Notes under the pieces: model-generated
Told to the model about the DNA's origin: nothing
What the model saw: only the letters and a program-made list of their open reading frames with translations
The model's database searches: none
Made by a program: the position numbers and the translations under genes
Assembly: GCF_000003605.2 (NCBI RefSeq)
Contig: NW_003117410.1
Coordinates: 1 to 11,203 of the forward strand
Length of the DNA stretch: 11,203 nt
Direction: 5' to 3'
Source: Saccoglossus kowalevskii
Taxonomy: Eukaryota; Hemichordata; Enteropneusta; Harrimaniidae
Shown here: piece by piece, positions 1 through 8,636 of the stretch
Layout of the letters: each line of letters starts with the position of its first letter
How positions within the stretch are numbered: position 1 is the stretch's first letter

Positions 1-679
1 CATAACATAGGGTTGGCGGTACAAAGGTGGTCACTATGGGCAAGTAGTCTTTATATACAGGAGGTCACTAACATAGGGTTGTCGGTACAAAGGTGGTCAC
101 TTTAGGCAGGTAGTCTTTATATAAAGGTGGTCACTAACATAGGGTTGGCGGTACAAAGGTGGTCACTATAGGCAGGTAGTCTTTATATAAAGGTGGTCAC
201 TAACATAGGGTTGGCGGTACAAAGGTGGTCACTATGGGCAAGTAGTCTTTATATAAAGGTGGTCACTAACATAGGGTTGGCGGTACAAAGGTGGTCACTA
301 TGGGCAAGTAGTCTTTATATAAAGGTGGTCACTAACATAGGGTTGGTGGTACAAAGGTGATCGCTATAGGCAAGTAGTCTTTATATAAAGTTGGTCACTA
401 ACATAGGGTTGGCGGTACAAAGGTGGTCACTATAGGCAAGTAGTCTTTATATAAAGGTGGTCACTAACATAGGGTTGGCGGTACAAAGGTGGTCACTACA
501 GGCAAGTAGTCTTTATATAAAGGTGGTCACTAACATAGGGTTGGCGGTACAAAGGTGGTCACTATAGGCAGGTAGTCTTTATATACAGGTGGTCACTAAC
601 ATAGGGTTGGCGGTACAAAGGTGGTCACTATGGGCAGGTAGTCTTTATATAAAGGTGGTCACTAACATAGGGTTGGCGG

Positions 680-905
680 TACAAAGGTGGTCAATATAGG
701 CAAGTAGTCATTATATAAAGGTGGTCACTAACATAGGGATGGCGGTTCAAAGGTGGTCACTATAGCAAGTAGTCTTTATATAAAGTTGGTCACTAACATA
801 GGTTGGGCGGTACAAAGCTGGTCAATACAGGGCAAGTAGTCTTTATATAACGGTGGTCACTAACATAGGGTTGGCGGTACAAAGGTGGTCACTATAGGCA
901 AAGTA
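680..905. repeat. Degenerate monomer patch
   Basis: About three monomers here carry far more private changes than their neighbours. They include GTCAATATAGG, GTCATTATATAAAG, GGGATGGCGGTTC, TATAGCAAG with one base lost, AAGTTGGTCAC, CATAGGTTGGGCGG, AAGCTGGTCAATACAGGG, ATAACGG and GGCAAAG with one base gained. The order of subtype markers still follows the marked block found later, so it is a worn or error-bearing copy rather than foreign sequence. The variant GGGATGGCGG at 736 recurs only at 5361 and at the array edge at 10781. Confidence 0.7.
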
Positions 906-1051
906 GTCTTTATATACAGGTGGTCACTAACATAGGGTTGGCGGTACAAAGGTGGTCACTATAGGCAGGTAGTCTTTATATAAAGGTGGTCACTAACATA
1001 GGGTTGGGCGGTACAAAGGTAGTCACTATATGCAGGTAGTCTTTATATATA
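824..1051. repeat. Marked block, first (partial, worn) copy
   Basis: The order of variants is TACAGG, then TATAGG with the ATACAGG ending, then GCAGG with the ATAAAGG ending, then AGGTAGTCAC-TATATGCAGG with the ATATAGG ending. This is the same order as in the four clean copies at 2881, 4134, 6448 and 9755. The TACAGG site lies 193 bp before AGGTAGTCAC here, against 190 bp in the clean copies, which three single-base insertions (in GGGCAAG, GGCAAAG and TTGGGCGG) explain. The upstream GGTGTC one-base deletion is not present in this copy. Confidence 0.7.
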
Positions 1052-1447
1052 GGTGGTCACTAACATAGGGTTGGCGGTACAAAGGTGGTCACTATGGGCA
1101 AGTAGTCTTTATATACAGGTGGTCACTAACATAGGGTTGGCGGTACAAAGGTGGTCACTATAGGCAGGTAGTCTTTATATAAAGGTGGGCACTAACATAG
1201 GGTTGGCGGTACAAAGGTGGTCACTATGGGCAAGTAGTCTTTATATACAGGTGGTCACTAACATAGAGTTGGCGGTACAAAGGTGGTCACTATAGGCAGG
1301 TAGTCTTTATATAAAGGTGGTCACTAACATAGGGTTGGCGGTACAAAGGTGGTCACTATGGGCAAGTAGTCTTTATATAAAGGTGGTCACTAACATAGGG
1401 TTGGCGGTACAAAGGTGGTCACTATAGGCAAGTAGTCTTTATATAAA

Positions 1448-2833
1448 GGTGGTCACTAACATAGGGTTGGCGGTGCAAAGGTGGTCACTATGGGCAAGTA
1501 GTCTTTATATAAAGGTGGTCACTAACATAGGGTTGGCGGTACAAAAGTGGTCACTATATGCAAGTAGTCTTTATATATAGGTGGTCATTAACATAGGGTT
1601 GGCGGTACAAAGGTGGTCACTATAGGCAAGTAGTCTTTATATAAAGGTGGTCACTAACATAGGGTTGGCGGTGCAAAGATGGTCACTATGGGCAAGTAGT
1701 CTTTATATATAGGTGGTCACTAACACAGGGTTGTCGGTACAAAGGTGGTCACTATGGGCAAGTAGTCTTTATATAAAGGTGGTCACTAACATAGGGTTGG
1801 CGGTACAAAGGTGGTCACTATAGGCAAGTAGTCTTTATATAAAGGTGGTCACTAACATAGGGTTGGCGGTGCAAAGGTGGTCACTATGGGCAAGTAGTCT
1901 TTATATAAAGGTGGTCACTAACATAGGGTTGGCGGTACAAAGGTGGTCACTATATGCAAGTAGTCTTTATATATAGGTGGTCATTAACATAGGGTTGGCG
2001 GTACAAAGGTGGGCACTATAGGCAAGTAGTCTTTATATAAAGGTGGTCACTAACATAGGGTTGGCGGTGCAAAGATGGTCACTATGGGCAAGTAGTCTTT
2101 ATATATAGGTGGTCACTAACATAGGGTTGTCGGTACAAAGGTGGTCACTATAGGCAAGTAGTCTTTATATATAGGTGGTCACTAACATAGGGTTGGCGGT
2201 ACAAAGGTGGTCACTATAGGCAAGTAGTCTTTATATAAAGGTGGTCACTAACATAGGGTTGGCGGTGCAAAGGTGGTCACTATATGCAAGTAGTCTTTAT
2301 ATATAGGTGGTCATTAACATAGGGTTGGCGGTACAAAGGTGGTCACTATAGGCAAGTAGTCTTTATATAAAGGTGGTCACTAACATAGGGTTGGCGGTAC
2401 AAAGGTGGTCACTATAGGCAAGTAGTCTTTATATAAAGGTGGTCACTAACATAGGGTTGGCGGTGCAAAGATGGTCACTATGGGCAAGTAGTCTTTATAT
2501 AAAGGTGGTCACTAACATAGGGTTGGCGGTACAAAGGTGGTCACTATATGCAAGTAGTCTTTATATATAGGTGGTCACTAACATAGGGTTGTCGGTACAA
2601 AGGTGGTCACTATAGGCAAGTAGTCTTTATATATAGGTGGTCACTAACATAGGGTTGGCGGTGCAAAGGTGGTCACTATGGGCAAGTAGTCTTTATATAA
2701 AGGTGGTCACTAACATAGGGTTGGCGGTACAAAGGTGGTCACTATATGCAAGTAGTCTTTATATATAGGTGGTCACTAACATAGGGTTGTCGGTACAAAG
2801 GTGGTCACTATAGGCAAGTAGTCTTTATATATA
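1448..2833. repeat. Higher-order repeat: seven 198-bp trimers, partly 396-bp hexamers
   Basis: The variant GGTGCAAAG occurs at 1473, 1671, 1869, 2067, 2265, 2463 and 2661, spaced exactly 198 bp (three monomers) seven times running. Finer markers alternate. GTGCAAAGATGG appears at 1671, 2067 and 2463 (every 396 bp), TCATTAAC near 1586 and 1982 (396 bp), and TTGTCGG at 1731 and 2127 (396 bp). So 1448-1843 and 1844-2239 form two copies of a six-monomer unit. From 2240 on, the hexamer pattern dissolves while the trimer spacing persists. The trimer at 2265 is chimeric, joining GGTGC to TATATG instead of TATGGG. No indel interrupts this 1.4-kb stretch. Confidence 0.9.
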
Positions 2834-3228
2834 GGTGGTCACTAACATAGGGTTGGTGGTACAAAGGTGGTCACTATAGGCAGGTGTCTTTATATAAAGG
2901 TGGTCACTAACATAGGGTTGGCGGTACAAAGGTCGTCACTATAGGCAAGTAGTCTTTATATAAAGGTGGTCACTAACATAGGGTTGGCGGTACAAAGGTG
3001 GTCACTACAGGCAAGTAGTCTTTATATAAAGGTGGTCACTAACATAGGGTTGGCGGTACAAAGGTGGTCACTATAGGCAAGTAGTCTTTATATACAGGTG
3101 GTCACTAACATAGGGTTGGCGGTACAAAGGTGGTCACTATAGGCAGGTAGACTTTATATAAAGGTGGTCACTAACATAGGGTTGGCGGTACAAAGGTAGT
3201 CACTATATGCAGGTAGTCTTTATATATA
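2275..3228. repeat. Segmental duplication, 1253-bp offset, left copy
   Basis: Markers here recur 1253 bp downstream. TCATTAAC at 2312 matches 3565, GTGCAAAGATGG at 2463 matches 3716, the GGTGTC deletion at 2881 matches 4134, TACAGG at 3004 matches 4257, and AGGTAGTCAC at 3194 matches 4447. The offset equals 19 monomers less the one-base deletion. Within the span this copy has a TATATG monomer near 2727 that the right copy lacks. Private changes include GGTCGTCAC near 2931 and GTAGACTTTAT near 3147. Confidence 0.8.
2881..3228. repeat. Marked block, clean copy 1
   Basis: The block runs from a monomer with a one-base deletion (CAGGTGTC instead of CAGGTAGTC) through TATAGGCAAG, TACAGGCAAG, TATAGG with ATACAGG, and GCAGG with ATAAAGG, to AGGTAGTCAC-TATATGCAGG with ATATAGG. 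The distance from the deletion marker to AGGTAGTCAC is 313 bp in all four clean copies. The shared deletion is the strongest evidence of common descent rather than repeated mutation. Confidence 0.88.
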
Positions 3229-3527
3229 GGTGGTCACTAACATAGGGTTGGCGGTACAAAGGTGGTCACTATGGGCAAGTAGTCTTTATATACAGGTGGT
3301 CACTAACATAGGGTTGGCGGTACAAAGGTGGTCACTATAGGCAGGTAGTCTTTATATAAAGGTGGTCACTAACATAGGGTTGGCGGTACAAAGGTGGTCA
3401 CTATATGCAAGTAGTCTTTATATATAGGTGGTCACTAACATAGGGTTGTTGGTACAAAGGTGGTCACTATAGGCAAGTAGTCTTTATATATAGGTGGTCA
3501 CTAACATAGGGTTGGCGGTACAAAGGT

Positions 3528-4481
3528 GGTCACTATATGCAAGTAGTCTTTATATATAGGTGGTCATTAACATAGGGTTGGCGGTACAAAGGTGGTCACT
3601 ATAGGCAAGTAGTCTTTATATAAAGGTGGTCACTAACATAGGGTTGGCGGTACAAAGGTGGTCACTATAGGCAAGTAGTCTTTATATAAAGGTGGTCACT
3701 AACATAGGGTTGGCGGTGCAAAGATGGTCACTATAGGCAAGTAGTCTTTATATAAAGGTGGTCACTAACATAGGGTTGGCGGTGCAAAGATGGTCACTAT
3801 GGGCAAGTAGTCTTTATATAAAGGTGGTCACTAACATAGGGTTGGCGGTACAAAGGTGGTCACTATATGCAAGTAGTCTTTATATATAGGTGGTCACTAA
3901 CATAGGGTTGTTGGTACAAAGGTGGTCACTATAGGCAAGTAGTCTTTATATAAAGGTGGTCACTAACATAGGGTTGGCGGTGCAAAGGTGGTCACTATGG
4001 GCAAGTAGTCTTTATATAAAGGTGGTCACTAACATAGGGTTGTCGGTACAAAGGTGGTCACTATAGGCAAGTAGTCTTTATATATAGGTGGTCACTAACA
4101 TAGGGTTGGCGGTACAAAGGTGGTCACTATAGGCAGGTGTCTTTATATAAAGGTGGTCACTAACATAGGGTTGGCGGTACAAAGGTGGTCACTATAGGCA
4201 AGTAGTCTTTATATAAAGGTGGTCACTGACATAGGGTTGGCGGTACAAAGGTGGTCACTACAGGCAAGTAGTCTTTATATAAAGGTGGTCACTAACATAG
4301 GGTTGGCGGTACAAAGGTGGTCACTATAGGCAAGTAGTCTTTATATACAGGTGGTCACTAACATAGGGTTGGCGGTACAAAGGTGGTCACTATAGGCAGG
4401 TAGTCTTTATATAAAGGTGGTCACTAACATAGGGTTGGCGGTACAAAGGTAGTCACTATATGCAGGTAGTCTTTATATATA
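3528..4481. repeat. Segmental duplication, 1253-bp offset, right copy
   Basis: This is the counterpart of 2275-3228. It contains one extra GTGCAAAGATGG monomer (3716 and 3782 are adjacent, 66 bp apart) and lacks one TATATG monomer, so the overall offset is unchanged. Such reciprocal single-monomer gain and loss is what unequal exchange or slippage would leave. After 4481 the similarity to 3229 onward continues only with an inserted monomer (TTTAGGC with GGTGGCCAC). Confidence 0.78.
4134..4481. repeat. Marked block, clean copy 2
   Basis: Marker order and the 313-bp spacing match copy 1. A private change, CACTGACATAGG, lies near 4226. It is followed by a TTTAGGC monomer with GGTGGCCAC, which also follows the copies at 6448 and 9755 but not copy 1. 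This groups copies 2, 3 and 4 more closely with each other. Confidence 0.88.
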
Positions 4482-4742
4482 GGTGGTCACTAACATAGGG
4501 TTGGCGGTACAAAGGTGGTCACTTTAGGCAAGTAGTCTTTATATAAAGGTGGCCACTAACATAGGGTTGGCGGTACAAAGGTGGTCACTATGGGCAAGTA
4601 GTCTTTATATACAGGTGGTCACTAACATAGGGTTGGCGGTACAAAGGTGGTCACTATAGGCAGGTAGTCTTTATATAAAGGTGGTCACTAACATAGGGTT
4701 GGCGGTACAAAGGTGGTCACTATAGGCAGGTAGTCTTTATAT

Positions 4743-4774
4743 AAAGGTGGTCACTAACATAGGGTTGGCGGTAC
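4743..4774 (+). repeat. Half-unit A of the monomer (32 bp)
   Basis: The first half of the reference monomer begins AAAGGTGGTCACTA and continues ACATAGGGTTGGCGGTAC. The opening 14 bases are identical to the start of half-unit B, 32 bp downstream, and recur 34 bp later in the next monomer. This alternating 32/34-bp spacing runs through the whole array, which suggests that the 66-bp monomer arose by duplication of an ancestral unit of about 33 bp. It carries the monomer's only CpG (in GGCGGT) and an RsaI-type GTAC. Confidence 0.85.
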
Positions 4775-4811
4775 AAAGGTGGTCACTATAGGCAAGTAGT
4801 CTTTATATAAA
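4746..4811 (+). repeat. Representative consensus 66-bp monomer
   Basis: This copy matches the commonest base at every position and serves as the reference unit. In order it contains GGTGGTCACTAACATAGGG, TTGGCGGTAC, AAAGGTGGTCACTATAGGC, AAGTAGTC and TTTATATAAA. Variable sites define subtypes. TATAGG can be TATGGG, TATATG, TACAGG or TTTAGG. GCAAG can be GCAGG. The end ATAAAGG can be ATATAGG or ATACAGG. GGTAC can be GGTGC. TTGGCGG can be TTGTCGG. Certain variants travel together: TATATG is nearly always followed by the ATATAGG ending, and GGTGC is usually followed by TATGGG. The phase chosen for the monomer start is arbitrary. Confidence 0.97.
4775..4808 (+). repeat. Half-unit B of the monomer (34 bp)
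   Basis: The second half also begins AAAGGTGGTCACTA, then diverges from half-unit A into TAGGCAAGTAGTC followed by the AT-rich TTTATAT. Most subtype-defining variation (TATAGG, TATGGG, TATATG; GCAAG or GCAGG; the 3' AT end) lies in this half. Half-unit A is comparatively constant, with TTGTCGG and GGTGC as its main recurrent variants. The two halves share little beyond the core, so the duplication that formed the dimer is old compared with the spread of the 66-bp unit. Confidence 0.82.
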
Positions 4812-4812
4812 G
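4801..4812. other. TATA-like perfect palindrome, once per consensus-type monomer
   Basis: CTTTATATAAAG is a perfect 12-base palindrome at the monomer junction and contains TATATAAA, which matches the eukaryotic TATA-box consensus TATAWAWR. It recurs in every monomer with the ATAAAGG ending. It is broken in the ATATAGG and ATACAGG subtypes, although a TATA-rich core remains there. The match is seen directly. Any promoter activity is speculation, since a TATA match by chance is easy in AT-rich sequence and is then copied with the repeat. Confidence 0.4.
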
Positions 4813-5185
4813 GTGGTCACTAACATAGGGTTGGCGGTACAAAGGTGGTCACTATAGGCAAGTAGTCTTTATATAAAGGTGGTCACTAACATAGGGTTGG
4901 CGGTGCAAAGGTGGTCACTATGGGCAAGTAGTCTTTATATAAAGGTGGTCACTAACATAGGGTTGGCGGTACAAAGGTGGTCACTATATGCAGGTAGTCT
5001 TTATATATAGGTGGTCACTAACATAGGGTTGGCGGTACAAAGGTGGTCACTATAGGCAAGTAGTCTTTATATATAGGTGGTCACTAACATAGGGTTGGCG
5101 GTACAAAGGTGGTCACTATAGGCAAGTTGTCTTTATATAAAGGTGGTCACTAACATAGGGTTGGCGGTACAAAGGTGGTCACTAT

Positions 5186-5335
5186 AGGCTAGTATCTTTA
5201 TATAAAGGTGGTCACTATCATAAGGTTGGCGGTACAAAGATGGTCACTATATGTAAGTATTCTTTTATATAAAGGTGGTCACTAACATAAGGTTGGCGGT
5301 ATTAACTTAAGGTGGTCACTATATGCAAGTAGTCT
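5186..5335. repeat. Degenerate monomer patch with small insertion
   Basis: About two monomers are eroded here. Changes include GGCTAGTATC with a base lost, CACTATCATAAGG, AAAGATGG, TATGTAAGTATTCTTTT with an extra T, and CATAAGG. At about 5300-5310 ATTAACTTAAGG replaces the usual ACAAAGG, adding five bases. The 3307-bp-offset duplication begins just to its right, so this patch sits at a structural boundary. It may be an old array edge, a junction, or poorly resolved sequence. Confidence 0.72.
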
Positions 5336-5344
5336 TTATATAAA

Positions 5345-6202
5345 GGTGGTCACTAACATAGGGATGGCGGTGCAAAGGTGGTCACTATGGGCAAGTAGTC
5401 TTTATATAAAGGTGGTCACTAACATAGGGTTGGCGGTACAAAGGTGGTCACTATATGCAGGTAGTCTTTATATATAGGTGGTCACTAACATAGGGTTGGC
5501 GGTACAAAGGTGGTCACTATAGGCAAGTAGTCTTTATATATAGGTGGTCACTAACATAGGGTTGGCGGTACAAAGGTGGTCACTATAGGCAAGTAGTCTT
5601 TATATAAAGGTGGTCACTAACATAGCGTTGGCGGTACAAAGGTGGTCACTATAGGCAAGTAGTCTTTATATAAAGGTGGTCACTAACATAGGGTTGGCGG
5701 TGCAAAGGTGGTCACTATGGGCAAGTAGTCTTTATATAAAGGTGGTCACTAACATAGGGTTGGCGGTACAAAGGTGGTCACTATATGCAAGTAGTCTTTA
5801 TATATAGGTGGTCACTAACATAGGGTTGGCGGTACAAAGGTGGTCACTATAGGCAAGTAGTCTTTATATAAAGGTGGTCACTAACATAGGGTTGGCGGTA
5901 CAAAGGTGGTCACTATAGGCAAGTAGTCTTTATATAAAGGTGGTCACTCACATAGGGTTGGCGGTGCAAAGGTGGTCACTATGGGCAAGTAGTCTTTATA
6001 TAAAGGTGGTCACTAACGTAGGGTTGGCGGTACAAAGGTGGTCACTATATGCAAGTAGTCTTTATATATAGGTGATCACTAACATAGGGTTGTCAGTACA
6101 AAGGTGGTCACTATAGGCAAGTAGTCTTTATATATAGGTGTTCACTAACATAGGGTTTGCGGTACAAAGGTGGTCACTATAGGCAAGTAGTCTTTATATA
6201 AA
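5345..6202. repeat. Pentamer-tetramer-tetramer register (left copy)
   Basis: GGTGC markers at 5370, 5700, 5964 and 6228 are spaced 330, 264 and 264 bp, that is five, four and four monomers. The usual cycle is GGTGC-TATGGG, then TATATG with ATATAGG, then one to three TATAGG monomers. The same register occurs 3307 bp downstream. Confidence 0.82.
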
Positions 6203-6447
6203 GGTGCTCACTAACATAGGGTTGGCGGTGCAAAGGTGGTCACTATGGGCAAGTAGTCTTTATATAAAGGTGGTCACTAACATAGGGTTGGCGGTACAAA
6301 GGTGGTCACTATATGCAAGTAGTCTTTATATATAGGTGGTCACTAACATAGGGTTGTCGGTACAAAGGTGGTCACTATAGGCAAGTAGTCTTTATATATA
6401 GGTGGTCACTAACATAGGGTTGGCGGTACAAAGGTAGTCAATATAGG

Positions 6448-6795
6448 CAGGTGTCTTTATATAAAGGTGGTCACTAACATAGGGTTGGCGGTACAAAGGT
6501 GGTCACTATAGGCAAGTAGTCTTTATATAAAGGTGGTCACTAACATAGGGTTGGCGGTACAAAGGTGGTCACTACAGGCAAGTAGTCTTTATATAAAGGT
6601 GGTCACTAACATAGGGTTGGCGGTACAAAGGTGGTCACTGTAGGCAAGTAGTCTTTATATACAGGTGGTCACTAACATAGGGTTGGCGGTACAAAGGTGG
6701 TCACTATAGGCAGGTAGTCTTTATATAAAGGTGGTCACTAACATAGGGTTGGCGGTACAAAGGTAGTCACTATATGCAGGTAGTCTTTATATATA
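6448..6795. repeat. Marked block, clean copy 3
   Basis: Markers and spacing are the same as in the other copies, and it is followed by TTTAGGC and GGTGGCCAC. Private changes are GGTAGTCAATATAGG just upstream near 6434 and CACTGTAGGC near 6637. It lies inside the left copy of the 3307-bp-offset duplication. Confidence 0.88.
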
Positions 6796-7008
6796 GGTGG
6801 TCACTAACATAGGGTTGGCGGTACAAAGGTGGTCACTTTAGGCAAGTAGTCTTTATATAAAGGTGGCCACTAACATAGGGTTGGCGGTACAAAGGTGGTC
6901 ACTATGGGCAAGTAGTCTTTATATACAGGTGGTCACTAACATAGGGTTGGGGGTACAAAGGTGGTCACTATAGGCAAGTAGTCTTTATATATAGGTGGTC
7001 ACTAACAT

Positions 7009-7170
7009 AGGGTTTGGCGGTAACAAAGGTGGTCACTATATAGGCAAGTTAGTCTTTATATAAAGTGGTCACTAACATTACGGTTGGCGGTACAAAGGTG
7101 GTTCACTATAGGCAAGTAGTCTTTATATAACAGGTGGTCACTAAACATAGGGGTTGGCGGTTACAAAGGT
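7009..7170. repeat. Cluster of single-base indels in the left duplication copy
   Basis: Compared with 10316-10469, this stretch has nine one-base insertions and one one-base deletion within about 160 bp. They include GGGTTTGG, GGTAAC, AAGTTAG, AAAGTGG, CATTACGG, GGTTCAC, ATAACAGG, CTAAACAT, GGGGTTGG and GGTTAC. The net change of eight bases accounts exactly for the offset falling from 3307 to 3299. Almost all are duplications of a neighbouring base, the pattern expected of unpolished single-molecule reads, though real decay cannot be excluded. Confidence 0.85.
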
Positions 7171-8636
7171 GGTCACTTTAGGCAAGTAGTCTTTATATGA
7201 AGGTGGTCACTAACATAGGGTTGGTGGTTCAAAGGTGGTCACTATAGGCAAGTAGTCTTTAAATAAAGGTGGTCACTAACATAGGGTTGGCGGGACAAAG
7301 GTGGTCACTATATGCAGGTAGTCTTTATATATAGGTGGTCACTAACATAGGGTTGGCGGTACAAAGGTGGTCACTTTAGGCAAGTAGTCTTTATATAAAA
7401 GTGGTTACTAACATAGGGTTGGCGGTACAAAGGTGGTCACTGTAGGCGGGTAGTCTTTATATAAAGGTGGTCACTAGCATGGTTGGCGGTACAAAGGTGG
7501 TCACTATAGGCAGGTAGTCTTAATATAAAGGTGGCCACTAACATAGGGTTGGCGGTACAAAGGTGGTCACTATGGGCAAGTAGTCTTTATATAAAGGTGG
7601 TCACTAACATAGGGTTGGCGGTACAAAGGTGGTCACTATAGGCAGGTAGTCTTTATATAAAGGTGGTCACTAACATAGGGTTGGCGGTACAAAGGTGGTC
7701 ACTATAGGCAAGTAGTCTTTATATAAAGGTGGTCACTAACATAGGGTTGGCGGTACAAAGGTGGTCACTATAGACAAGTAGTCTTTATATAAAGGTGGTC
7801 ACTAACATAGAGTTGGCGGTACAAAGGTGGTCACTATAGGCAAGTAGTCTTTATATAAAGGTGGTCACTAACATAGGGTTGGCGGTACAAAGGTGGTCAC
7901 TATAGGCAAGTAGTCTTTATATAAAGGTGGTCACTAACATAGGGTTGGCGGTACAAAGGTGGTCACTATGGGCAAGTAGTCTTTATATAAAGGTGGTCAC
8001 TAACATAGGGTTGGCGGGACAAAGGTGGTCACTATAGGCAAGTAGTCTTTATATATAGGTGGTCACTAACATAGGGTTGGTGGTACAAAGGTGGTCACTA
8101 TAGGCAAGTAGTCTTTATATAAAGGTGGTCACTAACATAGGGTTGGCGGTACAAAGGTGGTTACTATGGGCAAGTAGTCTTTATATAAAGGTGGTCACTA
8201 ACATAGGGTTGGCGGTACAAAGGTGGTCACTATAGGCAAGTAGTCTTTATATAAAGGTGGTCACTAACATAGGGTTGGCGGTACAAAGGTGGTCACTATA
8301 GGCAAGTAGTCTTTATATAAAGGTGGTCATTAACATAGGGTTGGCGGTGCAAAGGTGGTCACTATGGGCAAGTAGTCTTTATATAAAGGTGGTCACTAAC
8401 ATAGGGTTGGCCGTACAAAGGTGGTCACTATATGCAGGTAGTCTTTATATGTAGGTGGTCACTAACATAGGGTTGGCGGTACAAAGGTGGTCACTATAGG
8501 CAAGTAGTCTTTATATATAGGTGGTCACTAACATAGGGTTGGTGGTACAAAGGTGGTCACTATAGGCAAGTAGTCTTTATATAAAGGTGGTCACTAACAT
8601 AGGGTTGGCGGTACAAAGGTGGTCACTATAGGCAAG
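7171..8636. repeat. Middle segment of ordinary monomers between the long duplication copies
   Basis: The first five monomers (to about 7540) are somewhat irregular, with ATATGAAGG, GGTGGTTCAAAGG, TTTAAATAAAGG, TAAAAGTGGTTAC and CACTAGCATGGTTGG (two bases lost). From about 7550 to 8320 the monomers are close to consensus, mostly TATAGGCAAG with the ATAAAGG ending, and no GGTGC markers interrupt them. This is the most homogeneous stretch of the array. At 8322 the pentamer register begins. Confidence 0.75.

Larger units (their letters stand above)
1..1447. repeat. Left segment of mixed, unphased monomers
   Basis: This stretch holds monomers of several subtypes without one clear higher-order period. 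TATGGG and TATAGG types mix with ATAAAGG and ATACAGG endings. The first complete monomer boundary, near 60, carries the unusual start GGAGGTCAC followed by TTGTCGG. A similar combination (GGAGGTCAC, TTATCGG) occurs near the other end of the array at 10567. A TACAGG monomer near 495 resembles part of the marked block seen later at 3004, 4257, 6571 and 9878. A degenerate patch lies at 680-905. Confidence 0.75.
5330..7170. repeat. Long intra-array duplication, left copy (offset 3307 bp)
   Basis: Rare variants recur exactly 3307 bp downstream: GCGTTGG (5621/8928), CACTCACAT (5947/9254), TAACGTAGG (6014/9321), GGGTTTGCGG (6153/9460), the GGTGTC deletion (6448/9755), TACAGG (6571/9878), TTTAGGC (6834/10141) and GTTGGGGG (6946/10253). 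The constant offset from 5370 to at least 6946 shows no net indel over about 1.6 kb. Private substitutions such as GGTGATCAC, TTGTCAGTAC, GGTGTTCAC and GGTGCTCAC (6070-6210) are concentrated in this copy. The left limit is approximate. Confidence 0.92.

Noticed and set aside
172-366. Open frame of about 65 codons crossing two TATGGG monomers in the plus strand
   Set aside because: It opens only because TATGGG removes the usual TAG. It has no in-frame ATG in the consensus and closes at the next TATAGG monomer. Similar short runs occur wherever that subtype clusters.
4746-4755. Nuclear-receptor or Gli-type binding sites in GGTGGTCAC and its complement GTGACCACC
   Set aside because: The matches to AGGTCA or GACCACCCA are incomplete, and repetition only reflects the satellite. 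Nothing else supports a regulatory role.
4756-4766. Telomere-like motif TAGGGTT in each monomer
   Set aside because: It occurs once per 66 bp and is never in tandem. Seven bases shared with telomere repeats are not enough to call this telomeric.
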